Shown one piece after another: positions 17,156 to 27,076 of a stretch of DNA of 64,000 nt. The notes beneath the pieces were generated by a model. The model made no database searches and was not told where the DNA came from. It saw only the letters and a program-made list of their open reading frames with translations. Source of the DNA: an uncultured Salinicoccus sp. (GTDB lineage: Bacteria; Bacillota; Bacilli; Staphylococcales; Salinicoccaceae); contig CANLWV010000001.1 in NCBI GenBank assembly GCA_947494965.1, forward strand, positions 62,001 through 126,000, written 5' to 3'. Positions within the stretch are counted from its first letter, which is position 1; each line of letters starts with the position of its first letter. The position numbers were made by a program, and so were the translations under genes.

Positions 17156-18301
17156 ATGAAAATTGGCATTACATGTTATCCAAGTGTGGGCGGCAGCGGA
17201 ATCATCGCCACCGAGCTTGGTATACAGATGGCAGAGCGGGGGCACGAGGTCCATTTCATAACTTCCAATGTACCGTTCCGTCTAAGCACAAGCCATCCCA
17301 ACATCTATATTCACCAGACGGACATCAATGATTACAGCGTTTTTCGTTATCCGCCATATGACATAACCATCGCAAGTAAGATTTCTGAAGTGATTCTTGA
17401 GCATAACCTGGACATCATCCACATGCATTACGCAGTGCCCCACGCCGTATGCGGTATACTGGCGAGGCAGATGGCTGGACGGGAGGTGTCCGTTGTAACC
17501 ACCCTCCATGGTACAGACATCACAGTGCTCGGCTACGATATGTCGTTAGTGAGCGCCATCCGTTTTGGCATAAACGGCTCTGATGCTGTTACGGCAGTTT
17601 CCGAGAGCTTAAAGGAACAGACGAAAGCTGTGATAGAGACGGAGAAAGAGATCCGCACCGTACATAATTTCGTCGATGAAAATTATTTTAATGTTGAACA
17701 TCGCCAGATGATGCAGCAGAAGATGAAGGAACGTTTCAGTATAGATGAAGACACTATCGTATTGATGCACACCTCCAATTTCAGGAAGATCAAGCGCATC
17801 GATGATATAGTGCGGGCCTTCCATACTGTGCATGAAGCACTCGATGGAGTGCTGGTACTGGTGGGTGATGGTCCCGAAATGAACAGTGTCAAAAGACTGG
17901 TAAAGTCACTGGGGCTGCAAGACCATGTCATCTTCGCCGGTCAGCAGACGGATGTGCGGTCATTCTATCTGATGAGCGATATTTTCCTGCTGCTGAGTGA
18001 GAAGGAAAGCTTTGGATTAGCCTTGCTCGAAGCGATGAACTGCGGCGCAGTACCTATCGGCAGTGTGGCTGGTGGCATCAGTGAAGTGATCAGAAATGAA
18101 GACACTGGATTTCTAGTTGAGGTCGGGGACTACAGAAGTGCCGGAGAGCATATCATGCAACTGGCGAAAGACCCTTTTTTATATAGGGAGATGCAGGGGA
18201 ATATGTTGTCGGATATTGCATCAAGATTTCACTCCAACGTCATCGTCAGTCAGTACGAGAAGCTTTATGGAGATCTGTTAGGAGATGCAGACAATGCATG
18301 A
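17156..18301 (+). CDS. bshA: N-acetyl-alpha-D-glucosaminyl L-malate synthase (bacillithiol synthesis)
   Basis: A 381-residue GT-B fold glycosyltransferase (GT4) that joins UDP-GlcNAc to L-malate, the first step of bacillithiol synthesis. The N-terminus MKIGITCYPSVGGSGIIATE is the BshA signature, and the nucleotide-sugar site EKESFGLALLEAMNCG is present. Bacillithiol is the main low-molecular-weight thiol of Firmicutes, linking to brxA at 39.85 kb. The deacetylase and the cysteine-adding enzyme are not in this window. It overlaps cca by eight bases. Confidence 0.95.
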   Translation: MKIGITCYPSVGGSGIIATELGIQMAERGHEVHFITSNVPFRLSTSHPNIYIHQTDINDYSVFRYPPYDITIASKISEVILEHNLDIIHMHYAVPHAVCGILARQMAGREVSVVTTLHGTDITVLGYDMSLVSAIRFGINGSDAVTAVSESLKEQTKAVIETEKEIRTVHNFVDENYFNVEHRQMMQQKMKERFSIDEDTIVLMHTSNFRKIKRIDDIVRAFHTVHEALDGVLVLVGDGPEMNSVKRLVKSLGLQDHVIFAGQQTDVRSFYLMSDIFLLLSEKESFGLALLEAMNCGAVPIGSVAGGISEVIRNEDTGFLVEVGDYRSAGEHIMQLAKDPFLYREMQGNMLSDIASRFHSNVIVSQYEKLYGDLLGDADNA

Positions 18302-19505
18302 GTTATTTATTTTAGGTGGAGAGATACTGAAGACATTGAAATCCAACGGGTTCGAGGGATACTTTGTTGGAGGCTGCGTACGGGATTACTATATGGGACG
18401 CACGGTGAATGATGTAGATATCACAACCAACGCTCTTCCGGATCAGATAGAATCACTATTCCCGCAGACGATCGATGTGGGTAAGGAACATGGCACGGTC
18501 ATCGTAAGGATTTCAGGTGTCTCCTTTGAAGTCACGACGTACCGCACAGAAGAAGGCTACAGCGATTTTCGCAGGCCGGACCGCGTATCGTTCACCAACC
18601 GGCTTTATACGGACTTGGAGCGCAGGGATTTTACGATGAATGCGATGGCCATGGATGAAAATTTCAAGATTTTAGATCCTTATTCAGGCAAAGCTGATAT
18701 AGCAGGTGGAATCATCCGGACTGTCGGATGCCCAAGGGAACGATTCGGTGAAGATGCCCTCAGGATGTTGCGGGCAGCACGCTTCTCTTCCCAGCTGCAG
18801 TTTGACGTTGAAACAGCCACGCAAGACGCCATGACTGAGAGTGCCAAATACCTTGAACATGTGGCAGTAGAGCGAACAGTGGCAGAGCTTGTAAAATTGT
18901 ATGCTGGGCAGGATAATATAAAAGCAAAACATGTCCTTATCAAAACTGGGATTACAGCGCATCTCCCTTTCTTCAAACATGTGTGTGAAACATCATTCCT
19001 CAAAACACGGCCAAAATCATTACTGGAAGAGATTGCACTGCAGATTTGGCTGGATGAAGATTTATATGATGCGCTCAACACCTTGAAACTTTCGAACGAG
19101 ATGAAAAATGAAATCAACCAGATATTAAAATTGTCGGAGGATGCTGCACACGAAGATTACTTGATGCTTGCATATAATTTTTCTGATAGAATACTATCTG
19201 TTGCGTCCTCCATGATGGGCGCCAATCCTTTTTTCTCTTCACCGCTGAAGGTGCAGAATATAACTGCCGCGATAGGGGTGAAGTCGGATTTGCCGATACA
19301 TTCACAAAAAGATATTGCCATCGATGGCAAGCAGCTTATGGCGTATTTTAATCTGTCTGGCGGCAAATGGATCCGTACAATCATGGAGGCGCTTGAAGAA
19401 GAGATTCTGCGTGGTAATTTAAAGAATGACAAGTATGAAATCATGAAATGGATGGACGCCCATGTCGAAATCGAAACAGGACATATTAAGATTATTAAAG
19501 AATGA
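18294..19505 (+). CDS. cca: CCA-adding tRNA nucleotidyltransferase
   Basis: A 403-residue class II nucleotidyltransferase that builds or repairs the tRNA 3' CCA end. Motif A is FVGGCVRDYYMGRTVNDVDI with the catalytic DVD, followed by RRDFTMNAMAMD and EDALRMLRAARFSS. The C-terminal half is helical. I chose the ATG at 18294 because taggag lies nine bases upstream; the ATG at 18285 touches that site. It overlaps bshA upstream and birA downstream by 44 bases, as in Bacillus. Confidence 0.95.
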   Translation: MHELFILGGEILKTLKSNGFEGYFVGGCVRDYYMGRTVNDVDITTNALPDQIESLFPQTIDVGKEHGTVIVRISGVSFEVTTYRTEEGYSDFRRPDRVSFTNRLYTDLERRDFTMNAMAMDENFKILDPYSGKADIAGGIIRTVGCPRERFGEDALRMLRAARFSSQLQFDVETATQDAMTESAKYLEHVAVERTVAELVKLYAGQDNIKAKHVLIKTGITAHLPFFKHVCETSFLKTRPKSLLEEIALQIWLDEDLYDALNTLKLSNEMKNEINQILKLSEDAAHEDYLMLAYNFSDRILSVASSMMGANPFFSSPLKVQNITAAIGVKSDLPIHSQKDIAIDGKQLMAYFNLSGGKWIRTIMEALEEEILRGNLKNDKYEIMKWMDAHVEIETGHIKIIKE

Positions 19506-20418
19506 TGAATACATTTCAGGCCAGTCGATGGCGGATCAGCTTGGCATATCCAGAACTTCAGTATGGAAGAGCATTAAAGCGCTAAAAGCGGAAGGCTATC
19601 AGATTACATCTGTACCGAATAAAGGTCATCGGTTGATTGCTCCGCCCGGCTACATAAATCAGACCGCCTTGGAAGTTCTGGTGGAACACTCCGAAGTGTT
19701 CGGGCATATCGAATATCTGCAGACGGTCGACTCGACGCAGAATATTGCTTTTAAGATGCTCGATACCTATGATGGTGCATTTGTCGTGGTTTCAGAGGAG
19801 CAGACGAAAGGACGTGGCCGATTCAACCGTGATTGGGCTTCTCCCAAACAGCGGGGGTTCTATATCTCACTCGTATTGAGACCGAACGTGCCACTGACGG
19901 ACATCATCCGGTTCAATTTATTCATTTCGTTGGCCATCTCCAAGTCCATTGATGAAACTTTTAGTCTATCGAGCGGCATAAAATGGCCAAATGATATATA
20001 TATCAATAATAAGAAAGTATGCGGATTCCTGACGGAAGTAGTGAGTGAAGGGAATGCCGTCAATGCTGTGGTATGCGGCATCGGCATCAATATATTCAAT
20101 GACGCAGCTTTGTCTTCCTTGCCGAGGGCAACTTCCATCGAAGCGGAGATGGGGGAAGGGCTCGATACGGATATTTTCATGAAGTATCTCTTTAGAAACC
20201 TGGAACATTATTATGGTTTGTTCCTAAAGCATCCATTCACTGCCATCAGGGACGAGTGGAAAGCCAAATCGATAATATTCGACAAATATTTAAAAATCAG
20301 CGAGACAGGAGATTCATACATGGCTCGGGCACTTGATATAGATGAGGATGGCTTCCTTGAAGTGGTAGATGAAAATGGTCGACTCAGAAGAGTAATCAGT
20401 GCAGATATAGAATTATAG
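19462..20418 (+). CDS. birA: Bifunctional biotin ligase and biotin operon repressor
   Basis: A 318-residue protein. The N-terminal winged helix (residues ~1-60, GQSMADQLGISRTSVWKSIK) binds DNA, and the catalytic domain has the biotinyl-AMP loop GRGRFNRDWASP and KWPNDIYINNKKVCG. It attaches biotin to carboxylases and represses biotin genes when biotin is plentiful. The presence of the helix-turn-helix domain marks it as a group II (regulatory) ligase. The start lies deep inside cca; the site before it is weak, so translation may be coupled to cca. Confidence 0.94.
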   Translation: MSKSKQDILRLLKNDEYISGQSMADQLGISRTSVWKSIKALKAEGYQITSVPNKGHRLIAPPGYINQTALEVLVEHSEVFGHIEYLQTVDSTQNIAFKMLDTYDGAFVVVSEEQTKGRGRFNRDWASPKQRGFYISLVLRPNVPLTDIIRFNLFISLAISKSIDETFSLSSGIKWPNDIYINNKKVCGFLTEVVSEGNAVNAVVCGIGINIFNDAALSSLPRATSIEAEMGEGLDTDIFMKYLFRNLEHYYGLFLKHPFTAIRDEWKAKSIIFDKYLKISETGDSYMARALDIDEDGFLEVVDENGRLRRVISADIEL

Positions 20419-20436
20419 TGGGGAATCGGTGATAAG

Positions 20437-22950
20437 ATGCAACATCAGAAATTTGCGGTTGTAGACCTTGAAACAACAGGCAACGATCGGAATAGAGACA
20501 GCATTATACAAGTAGGTATTGTAATAGTTGAAAACTTGAAGATAGTCGATCAGTATACTACATTTTTGTCGGATGAAGTCATGCTCTCTCCTTTCATCCA
20601 AGATTTGACGGGGATTGACAGCGGGATGCTGGAAGGTGCCCCGAAGTTTAAACAGGTTGCAAAACACATCTCGAATATGCTTGAAGGATGTGTATTTACG
20701 GCACATAATGTGGAATTCGACTACGGGTTTCTTGAAATGGCCTTCAAATCCTGTGGTATTTCCTTCAGGCCTTTATATCTGCTCGACACCGTTGAACTAT
20801 CCAAGATTTTCTTGCCCACGCTCGAGCGCTTTCAGCTTAATGAAATTGCGCAAGTATTAGATCTTGAACTGTCAAACGCCCATAGGGCTGATGAAGATGC
20901 GCGGGCTACTGGAGAACTGCTCATCCATCTGCTCACTAAGATCACTGCACTCGATACAGAGACTTTGAAACTTTTGTACCATTTATCCAAACCCCTGAAG
21001 TTTAACCTTTCAGATCTGATCTTTTCTGTAGCAGCAGAATCTACAGCATCAAAGACGACTCATCTCGAACGGTATGGCACCTTCCATATCCGTAAAGTCA
21101 CAACGAAGCCGGCGAGTGTTGCTCCCATGTCAGTGGACGAAATGTATGGTGCCTACATACGCTGGTCACATAAAGACTTCAGGGCGGACCAGCTGCATCT
21201 TGCGAAAGAAATATTCGAAGCGATGGAACGATCTGAAAACCTCGCGGTGGAAGCTTATACTGGTATTGGGAAAACCATCGCTTTTCTTATTGCAGCCGTA
21301 AGCTATCATTCGTTGTATGGAAAACAAGTGTTGATATCCACGTCGAAGAAGATTCTGCAGAACCAGATCATCAAAGATGAATTGGCATCGCTGCAGGCGG
21401 CGCTTGGCAAAGATATACCGACAGCCAGCTTGAAGGGAAAAGATAATTACATTGATCTCGATGCCGTAGAACTCCTGCTCTCCGCTGAAGATGATAATAC
21501 AGAAATCATACAGTTGAAGATGAAATTGCTCGTATGGCTTTTGGAAACTGAAACAGGGGATATAGCGGAAATACATTTAAGGGGACCTGAAAAATCCTAC
21601 TACCGGACTGCGTCGATCCAATCCGGGACACTCGGGGAGATTTTCTTCAACCGTGCCCTAAAACGTGCCGAAGAGTCGACTTTGATAGTGACCAACCATT
21701 ATTTCCTTACAGACTGTGTTGAATACCTACAGGATGTAGAAGTGCTTGTCATCGATGAGGCCCATCAGCTGAAGCGCGCGCTCGATGAGCGCCTGAAGGT
21801 CTCCTATGGCTATCAGGACATGAAGTTCTTCATTGGACAGATAGGCACCACCAATCAGGATAGACTACTCTCTACCTACCTTGAACAGAATGTTGCGGCG
21901 GATGCCGAAATGCTGGAGGATATATTAAAACGCATCAACCATAATATCGATAATATCTTCAGCGCCATCTCGGCCGGCAATAGAACCCAGCTTATGGCAC
22001 ATCTTGAGACAGGCTCAAGACATGCCTCGACATTCCTTGGCATCGTCAGGGACACAGGCGACTACCAGGCGATCTATAACCATATGCACCATTATGCTAT
22101 GGTGCTTAAACAGATATACGAAGGGCTTCAAAATGAGCGCTTTTCTCTTGATGTTGACGTTAATTTCCAAAAGATAAAAATCCATATACAGCTTGATGAT
22201 ATGGAGACCATCAAAGAGAGAGTGGTACGCGACTCGGCGTCCATACTGCTCTCAGGGACCCTCGAGGTGAACGGCGGCTTCAGCCACCTTGATTATTGGT
22301 TCGGAGAGCATGAGCCCCGCACCAAAGTCTTTGCGAATGATTCCCTGTTCAACAGCACGAAGCTCTTCATTCCTGAAGATGTGCCGGACTACAATATCAA
22401 TGACGATGCCTTCATCTCGTCAATCGTGGAATACATGGCCGTCTATTTGAGTGAAACGGATCAAAAACTAATGATTCTATTCTCCAATTATGAACTGCTT
22501 GATAAAGTATATGAATACATGGAAGCCATCGAAACATTCGAAAGCTTCGTCATACTTAGGCAGACGAAAGGAATGGCCAGCGACAAGTTGCTGTCCCAAT
22601 TCAATCAGCTGGAACGCAGCATTTTGCTTGGCACTTCCAGTTTCAACGAAGGCATCAATATAGAGGGGGATGGATTGAAGAGCCTAATGCTGACAAAATT
22701 ACCATTCCCCGTGCCAAAACAGCCGGACTTCAGGCATTTCTATAAAAATGATCTGCCGGAAGCTGTCTTTCAATTCCGTCAAATAGCAGGGCGCATCCAT
22801 CGCAAACCATCTGACAAGGGGCTTCTGTTCCTGTTCGATAAACGGCTGCTCAGCAGAAGGTATAAAAATGCCTTTCTGAAATACTTCCCTGACGAAAACG
22901 TCATAGAAGGAAACACTGAGTCTTTCAAAGCTTTGCTTCGTGACTTATAA
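20437..22950 (+). CDS. dinG: DinG-family protein with DnaQ-like 3'-5' exonuclease domain
   Basis: An 837-residue protein with two parts. Residues ~1-170 are a DEDDh exonuclease domain (VVDLETTG, HNVEFDYGFL, HRADEDARATGEL). The rest is a superfamily 2 XPD-like domain with Walker A EAYTGIGKT near residue 271 and Walker B VIDEAH near 438, and the late helicase motif QIAGRIHR. The cysteines of an iron-sulfur cluster seen in E. coli DinG are not apparent. In S. aureus the homolog has been described as a 3'-5' exonuclease lacking helicase activity; whether that holds here is an inference. Confidence 0.92.
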   Translation: MQHQKFAVVDLETTGNDRNRDSIIQVGIVIVENLKIVDQYTTFLSDEVMLSPFIQDLTGIDSGMLEGAPKFKQVAKHISNMLEGCVFTAHNVEFDYGFLEMAFKSCGISFRPLYLLDTVELSKIFLPTLERFQLNEIAQVLDLELSNAHRADEDARATGELLIHLLTKITALDTETLKLLYHLSKPLKFNLSDLIFSVAAESTASKTTHLERYGTFHIRKVTTKPASVAPMSVDEMYGAYIRWSHKDFRADQLHLAKEIFEAMERSENLAVEAYTGIGKTIAFLIAAVSYHSLYGKQVLISTSKKILQNQIIKDELASLQAALGKDIPTASLKGKDNYIDLDAVELLLSAEDDNTEIIQLKMKLLVWLLETETGDIAEIHLRGPEKSYYRTASIQSGTLGEIFFNRALKRAEESTLIVTNHYFLTDCVEYLQDVEVLVIDEAHQLKRALDERLKVSYGYQDMKFFIGQIGTTNQDRLLSTYLEQNVAADAEMLEDILKRINHNIDNIFSAISAGNRTQLMAHLETGSRHASTFLGIVRDTGDYQAIYNHMHHYAMVLKQIYEGLQNERFSLDVDVNFQKIKIHIQLDDMETIKERVVRDSASILLSGTLEVNGGFSHLDYWFGEHEPRTKVFANDSLFNSTKLFIPEDVPDYNINDDAFISSIVEYMAVYLSETDQKLMILFSNYELLDKVYEYMEAIETFESFVILRQTKGMASDKLLSQFNQLERSILLGTSSFNEGINIEGDGLKSLMLTKLPFPVPKQPDFRHFYKNDLPEAVFQFRQIAGRIHRKPSDKGLLFLFDKRLLSRRYKNAFLKYFPDENVIEGNTESFKALLRDL

Positions 22951-22980
22951 TGGATATAACACTATTAAAGGAGACAGACG

Positions 22981-24168
22981 ATGCAACTCTCTAAAAAAAT
23001 AAAGAACATCACACCAAGCCAGACATTGGCCATCACAGCCAAATCAAGAGAACTGAAAGCCCAGGGCGTTGATGTCATCAGCCTTGGAGCAGGAGAACCT
23101 GACTTCAATACACCAGATGAGATCATCGAGAAAACCTACCAGGCGCTAAAAGAAGGCCATACCAAATACACCGCTGCCTCTGGTGTTCCAGAGCTTAAAG
23201 AAGCCATTTCAAAAAAGATGAAACTGGACCATGACCTGCAATACGACACATCAGAGATTTTCGTTGGAAGCGGTGCAAAGCATGTCCTCTACAACATCTT
23301 CCAGGCGACCTTGAATCCAGGGGATGAAGTCCTGATACCGACCCCTTACTGGGTAAGTTACACTGAACAGGTTAAACTGGCCGAAGGTAAGCCAGTCATC
23401 ATGCATACAGATGAATCCACGTCCTTTAAAATGACGCCGGAAATACTTCAGCGTCACGTGACTGACCGTACACGCATGCTGCTCCTCAACTCACCAAGCA
23501 ACCCGAGTGGCATGGTCTACACAGAAGACGAACTCCAGGCACTTGCAGATTATCTCGAAGAGACGGATATAATCGTAGTGGCTGATGAAATATACGAAAA
23601 ACTCGTCTACGATAATGTACACATCTCGATTGCCTCGATGAGCGATAAGATGAAGCAGAACACCATCATCGTAAATGGTGTCAGCAAATCCCATGCGATG
23701 ACCGGATGGCGCATCGGTTACGCTTGTGGCGATCGTGACCTCATGAAGGCGATGACTGACTTGACGACCCATTCGACATCGAACCCTGCCACACCATCAC
23801 AATGGGCTGCGGTAGCGGCTTATGAGATGGAAGATTCGTATCTGGTTGAATACAACAATACTTTCCGGGAACGCCGGGATAAAGCGTACAGTAAATTGAT
23901 GGAGCTGCCATATATAACTTGCATAAAACCAGAAGGCGCATTCTACCTCTTCCCGAATTTCAAGGAGTGTGCTGTTAAATGCGGATTCGATAGTGTCGAT
24001 GATTTCGTCGCACAGCTGCTTGAAGAACAGCATGTGGCTGTAGTGCCGGGTTCCGGATTCGGTTCACCCGACAATATCCGCCTGAGCTACTCATTGAGCG
24101 CAGAAGATATGGAAAAAGCGCTTGAACGCATCAAAAAATTCATAGCACAACATGCAAAAGGAGTTTGA
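22981..24168 (+). CDS. aspB: Pyridoxal phosphate-dependent aminotransferase, AspB-like
   Basis: A 395-residue fold type I aminotransferase of class I/II. Substrate and cofactor motifs are visible: [36 protein letters not shown] and [17 protein letters not shown], where the lysine of VSKSH binds PLP. Aspartate aminotransferase is the likely activity, as in B. subtilis AspB, which also lies next to asnS. The supply of aspartate fits asparaginyl-tRNA synthesis only loosely. An aaaggag site precedes the ATG, and asnS begins one base after its stop. Confidence 0.93.
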   Translation: MQLSKKIKNITPSQTLAITAKSRELKAQGVDVISLGAGEPDFNTPDEIIEKTYQALKEGHTKYTAASGVPELKEAISKKMKLDHDLQYDTSEIFVGSGAKHVLYNIFQATLNPGDEVLIPTPYWVSYTEQVKLAEGKPVIMHTDESTSFKMTPEILQRHVTDRTRMLLLNSPSNPSGMVYTEDELQALADYLEETDIIVVADEIYEKLVYDNVHISIASMSDKMKQNTIIVNGVSKSHAMTGWRIGYACGDRDLMKAMTDLTTHSTSNPATPSQWAAVAAYEMEDSYLVEYNNTFRERRDKAYSKLMELPYITCIKPEGAFYLFPNFKECAVKCGFDSVDDFVAQLLEEQHVAVVPGSGFGSPDNIRLSYSLSAEDMEKALERIKKFIAQHAKGV

Positions 24169-24169
24169 C

Positions 24170-25459
24170 ATGAAGATTTCAATTAACCAGGCACCAAAAC
24201 ATGAAGGACAGAAAGTAACGATAGGATGCTGGCTGCTCCAGAAAAGAGGGAGCGGCAAGATTCAGTTCCTACAACTTAGAGACGGGACAGGTTTCATGCA
24301 AGGCATCGTAGTAAAAGAAAATGACGAAAGTCTATTCGAAACCGCCAAGGGCCTCAACCAGGAAACCTCCATGTATATTACCGGCACCATCAAAGCTGAT
24401 GACCGCTCTTCGTTTGGATATGAGATGGAAGTCGAGGGCATTGAAATCATCCATGAGTCCCATGGATATCCGATCACACCGAAAAATCACGGCGCTGAAT
24501 TCCTTATGGACAACAGGCATCTGTGGCTGCGTTCGAAGAAGCAGCACGCCGTCATGAACATCCGCAACCAGATCATCAAGAGCACTTATGACTATTTCTT
24601 CGATAACGGCTACAAAAAGATCGATCCGCCGATACTGACGAGCAGTTCACCGGAAGGTACGACAGAGCTGTTCCATACGAAATATTTCGATGAAGATGCC
24701 TACCTCTCACAAAGCGGCCAACTATATGCAGAAGCGGCAGCAATGGCTCATGGAAAAGTGTTCTCTTTCGGACCTACATTCCGTGCCGAAAAATCGAAGA
24801 CAAGGCGACACCTTATAGAGTTCTGGATGATCGAACCGGAAATGGCGTTCTATAAGCATGAGGACAGCCTTGAAGTTCAGGAACGGTATGTAGAATACTT
24901 GGTTACGCAAGTTCTGGAACACTGCAAGCTCGACCTTGAACGGCTTGACCGTGATACAGCAGCGCTTGAGAGGATCAAAGCGCCGTTTCCGCGCATCACT
25001 TATACTGATGCGATAGAATTGTTGAAGGAAAAAGGTTTTGAAGATATAGAGTGGGGGGATGACTTCGGAGCGCCACATGAAACCGAAATCGCCAACCATT
25101 TCGATAAACCCGTCTTCATAATCAACTATCCAAAAGAGATAAAATCATTCTATATGGAAGAAAATCCCGAGGATCCACGTACCGTCCTATGTGCCGATCT
25201 GATTGCACCGGAAGGGTATGGAGAAGTCATTGGAGGCAGTGAAAGAATCCATGACTATGACACATTAAAACAAAGGATAGAAGAAAGCGGACTCAACCTT
25301 GATGCCTATGAATGGTATCTTGAATTGAGGAAGTACGGCAGCGTGCCGCATTCCGGCTTCGGACTCGGCCTCGAGCGTACTGTTGCCTGGCTGAGTGGTG
25401 TACAGCATGTCAGGGAAACAGCACCATTCCCACGCCTGCTCAACCGCCTCTACCCATAA
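24170..25459 (+). CDS. asnS: Asparaginyl-tRNA synthetase
   Basis: A 429-residue class IIb synthetase. The N-terminal OB-fold anticodon-binding domain covers residues ~1-105 ([24 protein letters not shown]). Class II motif 2 is [23 protein letters not shown] and motif 3 is [15 protein letters not shown]. The start at 24170 follows aaaggag; a longer in-frame start lies within aspB. No T-box leader is present, so expression depends on the aspB transcript. Confidence 0.96.
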   Translation: MKISINQAPKHEGQKVTIGCWLLQKRGSGKIQFLQLRDGTGFMQGIVVKENDESLFETAKGLNQETSMYITGTIKADDRSSFGYEMEVEGIEIIHESHGYPITPKNHGAEFLMDNRHLWLRSKKQHAVMNIRNQIIKSTYDYFFDNGYKKIDPPILTSSSPEGTTELFHTKYFDEDAYLSQSGQLYAEAAAMAHGKVFSFGPTFRAEKSKTRRHLIEFWMIEPEMAFYKHEDSLEVQERYVEYLVTQVLEHCKLDLERLDRDTAALERIKAPFPRITYTDAIELLKEKGFEDIEWGDDFGAPHETEIANHFDKPVFIINYPKEIKSFYMEENPEDPRTVLCADLIAPEGYGEVIGGSERIHDYDTLKQRIEESGLNLDAYEWYLELRKYGSVPHSGFGLGLERTVAWLSGVQHVRETAPFPRLLNRLYP

Positions 25460-25463
25460 AACC

Positions 25464-25488
25464 AATATCGCCGCAAGGCGATATTTTT
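25464..25488 (+). terminator. Terminator after asnS
   Basis: A 9-bp perfect stem (aatatcgcc / ggcgatatt), gcaa tetraloop and four T. dnaD starts within 20 bases, so read-through is possible. Confidence 0.75.
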
Positions 25489-25504
25489 ATAAGGAGCTTT
25501 TATC

Positions 25505-26119
25505 ATGCTTGCAGATTATATACAGTATATGAATGTGCCGGTCAATAAAATTCTACTCGACAATTACTCTAAACTCGGGTTGGATGAGAAATCATTGATC
25601 ATCGTCATAAGACTGTCTGATATTCGTCAGAAGTCAGCAGAACTGCCTGATTTCAAACACCTTTCTGAAGGGATGACGATATCATTTGGAGAAGTTTCGG
25701 ATGTCATCCAACATCTGATCGAAAACGGACTGCTTGAGGTCGAAACAGTCAAAGATGAAGGCCGGTATGTCGAACATTTCTCGCTCGAACCACTGTTCAG
25801 GAAACTTCCACAGTTCATCGAGGAAAAAGCAGCAGAGCCGGATCCTTCGGAAATACGCTCGTTATTCGAATATATTGAAGCACTGTATGGCCGTGTCATC
25901 AGCCCGAATGAATTCGAAAGGATCAACAGCTGGCTTGAAGACCCAGCAAATAGTGCTGAGTCAATAAAAGAAGCTGTCGATCTTGCCTATCAGAATCAAG
26001 TGACATCCCTTCAGTATGTCGAGCGCATCCTCAGTCAGCCGAGAAGCAAGAAGTCACCTCAAACCAGCACCCATATGCCCCTCAGATCTTGGTTGGAAGG
26101 AGAAGATGTCTTTGATTAG
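25505..26119 (+). CDS. dnaD: DNA replication initiation protein DnaD
   Basis: A 204-residue protein with an N-terminal winged-helix domain (DNYSKLGLDEKSLIIVIRLSD) and a C-terminal DnaB2 domain (residues ~110-180, IRSLFEYIEALYGRVISPNEF). DnaD helps DnaA and DnaB load the replicative helicase at oriC and at restart sites in Firmicutes. Position between asnS and nth is the same as in Bacillus and Staphylococcus. The start is preceded by aaggag. It overlaps nth by 14 bases. Confidence 0.93.
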   Translation: MLADYIQYMNVPVNKILLDNYSKLGLDEKSLIIVIRLSDIRQKSAELPDFKHLSEGMTISFGEVSDVIQHLIENGLLEVETVKDEGRYVEHFSLEPLFRKLPQFIEEKAAEPDPSEIRSLFEYIEALYGRVISPNEFERINSWLEDPANSAESIKEAVDLAYQNQVTSLQYVERILSQPRSKKSPQTSTHMPLRSWLEGEDVFD

Positions 26120-26768
26120 CCGGAAAAAAACCATAGAAATGATAGATAAGATTGACGCCATGTTCCCAGATGCCGAGTGTGAACTCGTCCATAAGAACCC
26201 GTTTGAACTGACTATAGCCGTCCTCCTTTCTGCACAATGTACAGATAACCTCGTCAATAAGGTGACTCGTGAGCTCTTTAAGAAATATAAAGGACCCGAG
26301 GATTTTATTGCGGTCGAGCAGGCTGAGCTGGAACAGGACATCAGATCAATCGGCCTGTTTCGAAATAAAGCCAAAAACATCCAAAAATTAAGCAAAGATG
26401 TCATTGAGCGTTTTGACGGAATAATTCCTGATAATTACGATGATCTGGTCAGCCTTGCTGGAGTCGGCCGAAAAACCGCAAATGTTGTACTTTCAGTGGC
26501 ATTCGGCGTCCCGAGAATTGCGGTGGACACGCATGTCGAACGTGTATCCAAGCGATTGGGCATTGCACGGCATAAAGACTCTGTGCTTGAGGTGGAACAG
26601 ACCCTCATGAAGAAAGTCCCTGAAGATAGATGGAGTAGGACCCATCATCAGATGATCTTCTTCGGCAGATACCACTGCACCGCGAGAAACCCGAAGTGTG
26701 AAGCGTGTCCGCTTCTCGACGATTGTAGGGAAGGGCAAAAACGGATGAAGAAGGCAGGGCTACTGTGA
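26106..26768 (+). CDS. nth: Endonuclease III
   Basis: A 220-residue DNA glycosylase/AP lyase for oxidised pyrimidines. The helix-hairpin-helix LAGVGRKTANVVLSVAFG carries the catalytic lysine (in GRKTA), the catalytic aspartate is in VDTHVERVSKRLG, and the C-terminal [4Fe-4S] cluster ligands are in CTARNPKCEACPLLDDC. The ATG at 26106 follows gaaggag; the longer frame upstream lies inside dnaD. It overlaps the GTG of the next gene as GTGA. Confidence 0.96.
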   Translation: MSLISRKKTIEMIDKIDAMFPDAECELVHKNPFELTIAVLLSAQCTDNLVNKVTRELFKKYKGPEDFIAVEQAELEQDIRSIGLFRNKAKNIQKLSKDVIERFDGIIPDNYDDLVSLAGVGRKTANVVLSVAFGVPRIAVDTHVERVSKRLGIARHKDSVLEVEQTLMKKVPEDRWSRTHHQMIFFGRYHCTARNPKCEACPLLDDCREGQKRMKKAGLL

Positions 26769-27049
26769 CGATCGAGGCAGTCTACGGTTCACTCATCAAA
26801 AATGCCCATCAGCCTGACCATGACCTTTACGACAAATACTATTCACTCGTCACCGATCATATCCAAAAGCACTTATCGGAACTAGAAGCAGACGATCACC
26901 CAGAAGTCCTCCCCCTTAATTACTGCGACAGGATTTCTTATATAAAAGCCAACCCCTATAAATACCACAGCATCGTCCAGTTGAATTTGATTTATACGGA
27001 ATTCGTTAAAAAGCACGCCTCCTATTGCGTCAGGAGAAACAAAAAATAA
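26765..27049 (+). CDS. YpoC-family protein
   Basis: A 94-residue protein starting at the GTG that overlaps the nth stop. It has no signal or membrane segment. The C-terminal part NYCDRISYIKANPYKYHSIVQ resembles the conserved end of YpoC, which lies between nth and ponA in Bacillus. Function is unknown. The family call rests chiefly on context and size. The stop is inside the long bidirectional terminator. Confidence 0.65.
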   Translation: MTIEAVYGSLIKNAHQPDHDLYDKYYSLVTDHIQKHLSELEADDHPEVLPLNYCDRISYIKANPYKYHSIVQLNLIYTEFVKKHASYCVRRNKK

Positions 27050-27076
27050 GCACCCCAGCTGGGGTGCTTATTTTTT
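27041..27076. terminator. Bidirectional terminator between ypoC and pbp genes
   Basis: A perfect 36-base palindrome (arms aaaaaataagcaccccag and complement) with A-run and T-run on both sides, shared by the convergent ypoC and penicillin-binding protein genes. Confidence 0.93.

Noticed and set aside
24100-24200. T-box or other amino-acid leader in front of asnS
   Set aside because: asnS begins one base after aspB, leaving no room for a leader.
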